A stretch of 64,000 bases of DNA from Peribacillus loiseleuriae (GTDB lineage Bacteria > Bacillota > Bacilli > Bacillales > DSM-1321). Below, piece by piece: positions 63,660 to 64,000 of this stretch. The stretch spans positions 4,803,621 through 4,867,620 of the forward strand of contig NZ_LFZW01000001.1 of assembly GCF_001183985.1 (NCBI RefSeq). Direction: 5' to 3'. The notes beneath the pieces are model-generated. The model saw only the letters and a program-made list of their open reading frames with translations, was not told the origin of the DNA and made no database searches. How positions within the stretch are numbered: position 1 is the stretch's first letter; the number at the start of each line of letters is the position of its first letter. A program made the translations under genes and the position numbers.

Positions 63660-63861
63660 AGGATAATTACCTCATCTTCATACAATATATCGGAATGGGA
63701 ATATAAAGAGGATATTGCTTGAGTAACTGTAAAACCTTTAGATACCCCTTCTAAACGGCAGCGCCCGTAAAGCACAGCTGGATTCGATGATTGATAAAAA
63801 ACAAGCTTTAAATAACGAAATCATTAACAGTGACAATCGGGATCTTGTGTCATTGCATTAA
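63660..63861 (+). pseudogene. ywqA: Shredded duplicate of the ywqA 3' end
   Basis: Three blocks match ywqA in order but with the intervening parts deleted: CATACAATATATCGGAATGGG (as at about 55170-55190), CTTCTAAACGGCAGCGCC with GTAAAGC (as at about 55240-55265), and the final SMIDKKQALNNEIINSDN..RDLVSLH (as at 55504-55609) ending in TAA at 63859-63861. It cannot encode a motor. It shows that the interval 55.6-63.6 kb is now bracketed by a real and a remnant ywqA end. Confidence 0.85.
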
Positions 63862-63936
63862 TAATTCTGAACTCACAATATATCGTGGTACATGCTCCTA
63901 ATTTGAATGGCCGATTCTGACCCTATTATTTAAAAA

Positions 63937-63966
63937 CAGCCTCTTTACAGGAGGCTGCTTTTACTT
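63937..63966 (+). terminator. Rho-independent terminator
   Basis: CAGCCTC and GAGGCTG pair around TTTACAG and are followed by CTTTTACTT. A partial REP core (CCGATTCTGACCC, 63911-63923) lies just upstream. The terminator may have belonged to the remnant ywqA or serve the HupE-like gene. Confidence 0.7.
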
Positions 63967-64000
63967 ATTAAATTACTGCTTTTATCACGTAATGTTTCCG

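Overview
The window is a stretch of a low-GC Gram-positive chromosome, most likely a Bacillus-like member of the Bacillaceae. Supporting signs are AGGAGG-type ribosome binding sites, SLH-anchored surface proteins, a csaB operon, the ywqB-ywqA pair, a PBP3-type penicillin-binding protein, a YerO/SwrC-like efflux locus and a PlcR-like regulator. The sequence alone does not fix the species.

Layout. 1-2350 is the 5' part of an S-layer-type SLH protein that runs off the left edge. 2.6-10 kb is an eroded zone: a damaged REP-associated transposase (RAYT), a comM gene broken into two distant pieces, a DUF4184 fragment, a lipoprotein, a six-repeat secreted protein and a dead IS66 element. 10.2-10.4 kb carries overlapping convergent RNA signals like a decayed type I toxin-antitoxin locus. 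10.6-21.1 kb, all on the minus strand, is an export locus: lipoprotein membrane-fusion protein, RND pump, TetR regulator, TolC-like protein and a YhgE/Pip protein.

21.7-44.1 kb is the cell-surface island. It holds an S-layer protein and SLH-anchored enzymes (NlpC/P60 peptidase, subtilase, amidase, glucosaminidase, a pure SLH protein). The tagA-like / flippase / DUF5693 / csaB operon probably builds and pyruvylates the wall polysaccharide that SLH domains bind. An exported FAD oxidoreductase sits beside csaB. At 40.6-44.1 kb a 5'-nucleotidase and its probable SLH anchor lie in permuted order, bordered by group II intron remains, with an S23 (23S intervening-sequence) ORF inside a structured-RNA-like island.

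44.4-48 kb encodes a LysM-NlpC/P60 hydrolase and PBP3. 48.9-50.2 kb holds a very short gene for an exported pro-peptide ending in ELPSEY, divergent from a PlcR-like HTH-TPR regulator; this looks like an unannotated PlcR/PapR-type quorum-sensing pair. 50.2-51 kb is a second RAYT embedded in its own REP palindromes. ywqB-ywqA, a 2156-residue SLH-anchored PHP-type enzyme and a HupE-like membrane protein follow. The window ends with a shredded copy of the ywqA 3' end.

Palindromic repeats of several REP families (GGGTCTGACCC, GGGACAAGGGG and GGTGTCAGGCACC types) are scattered between genes. No tRNA, rRNA or CRISPR array was seen.
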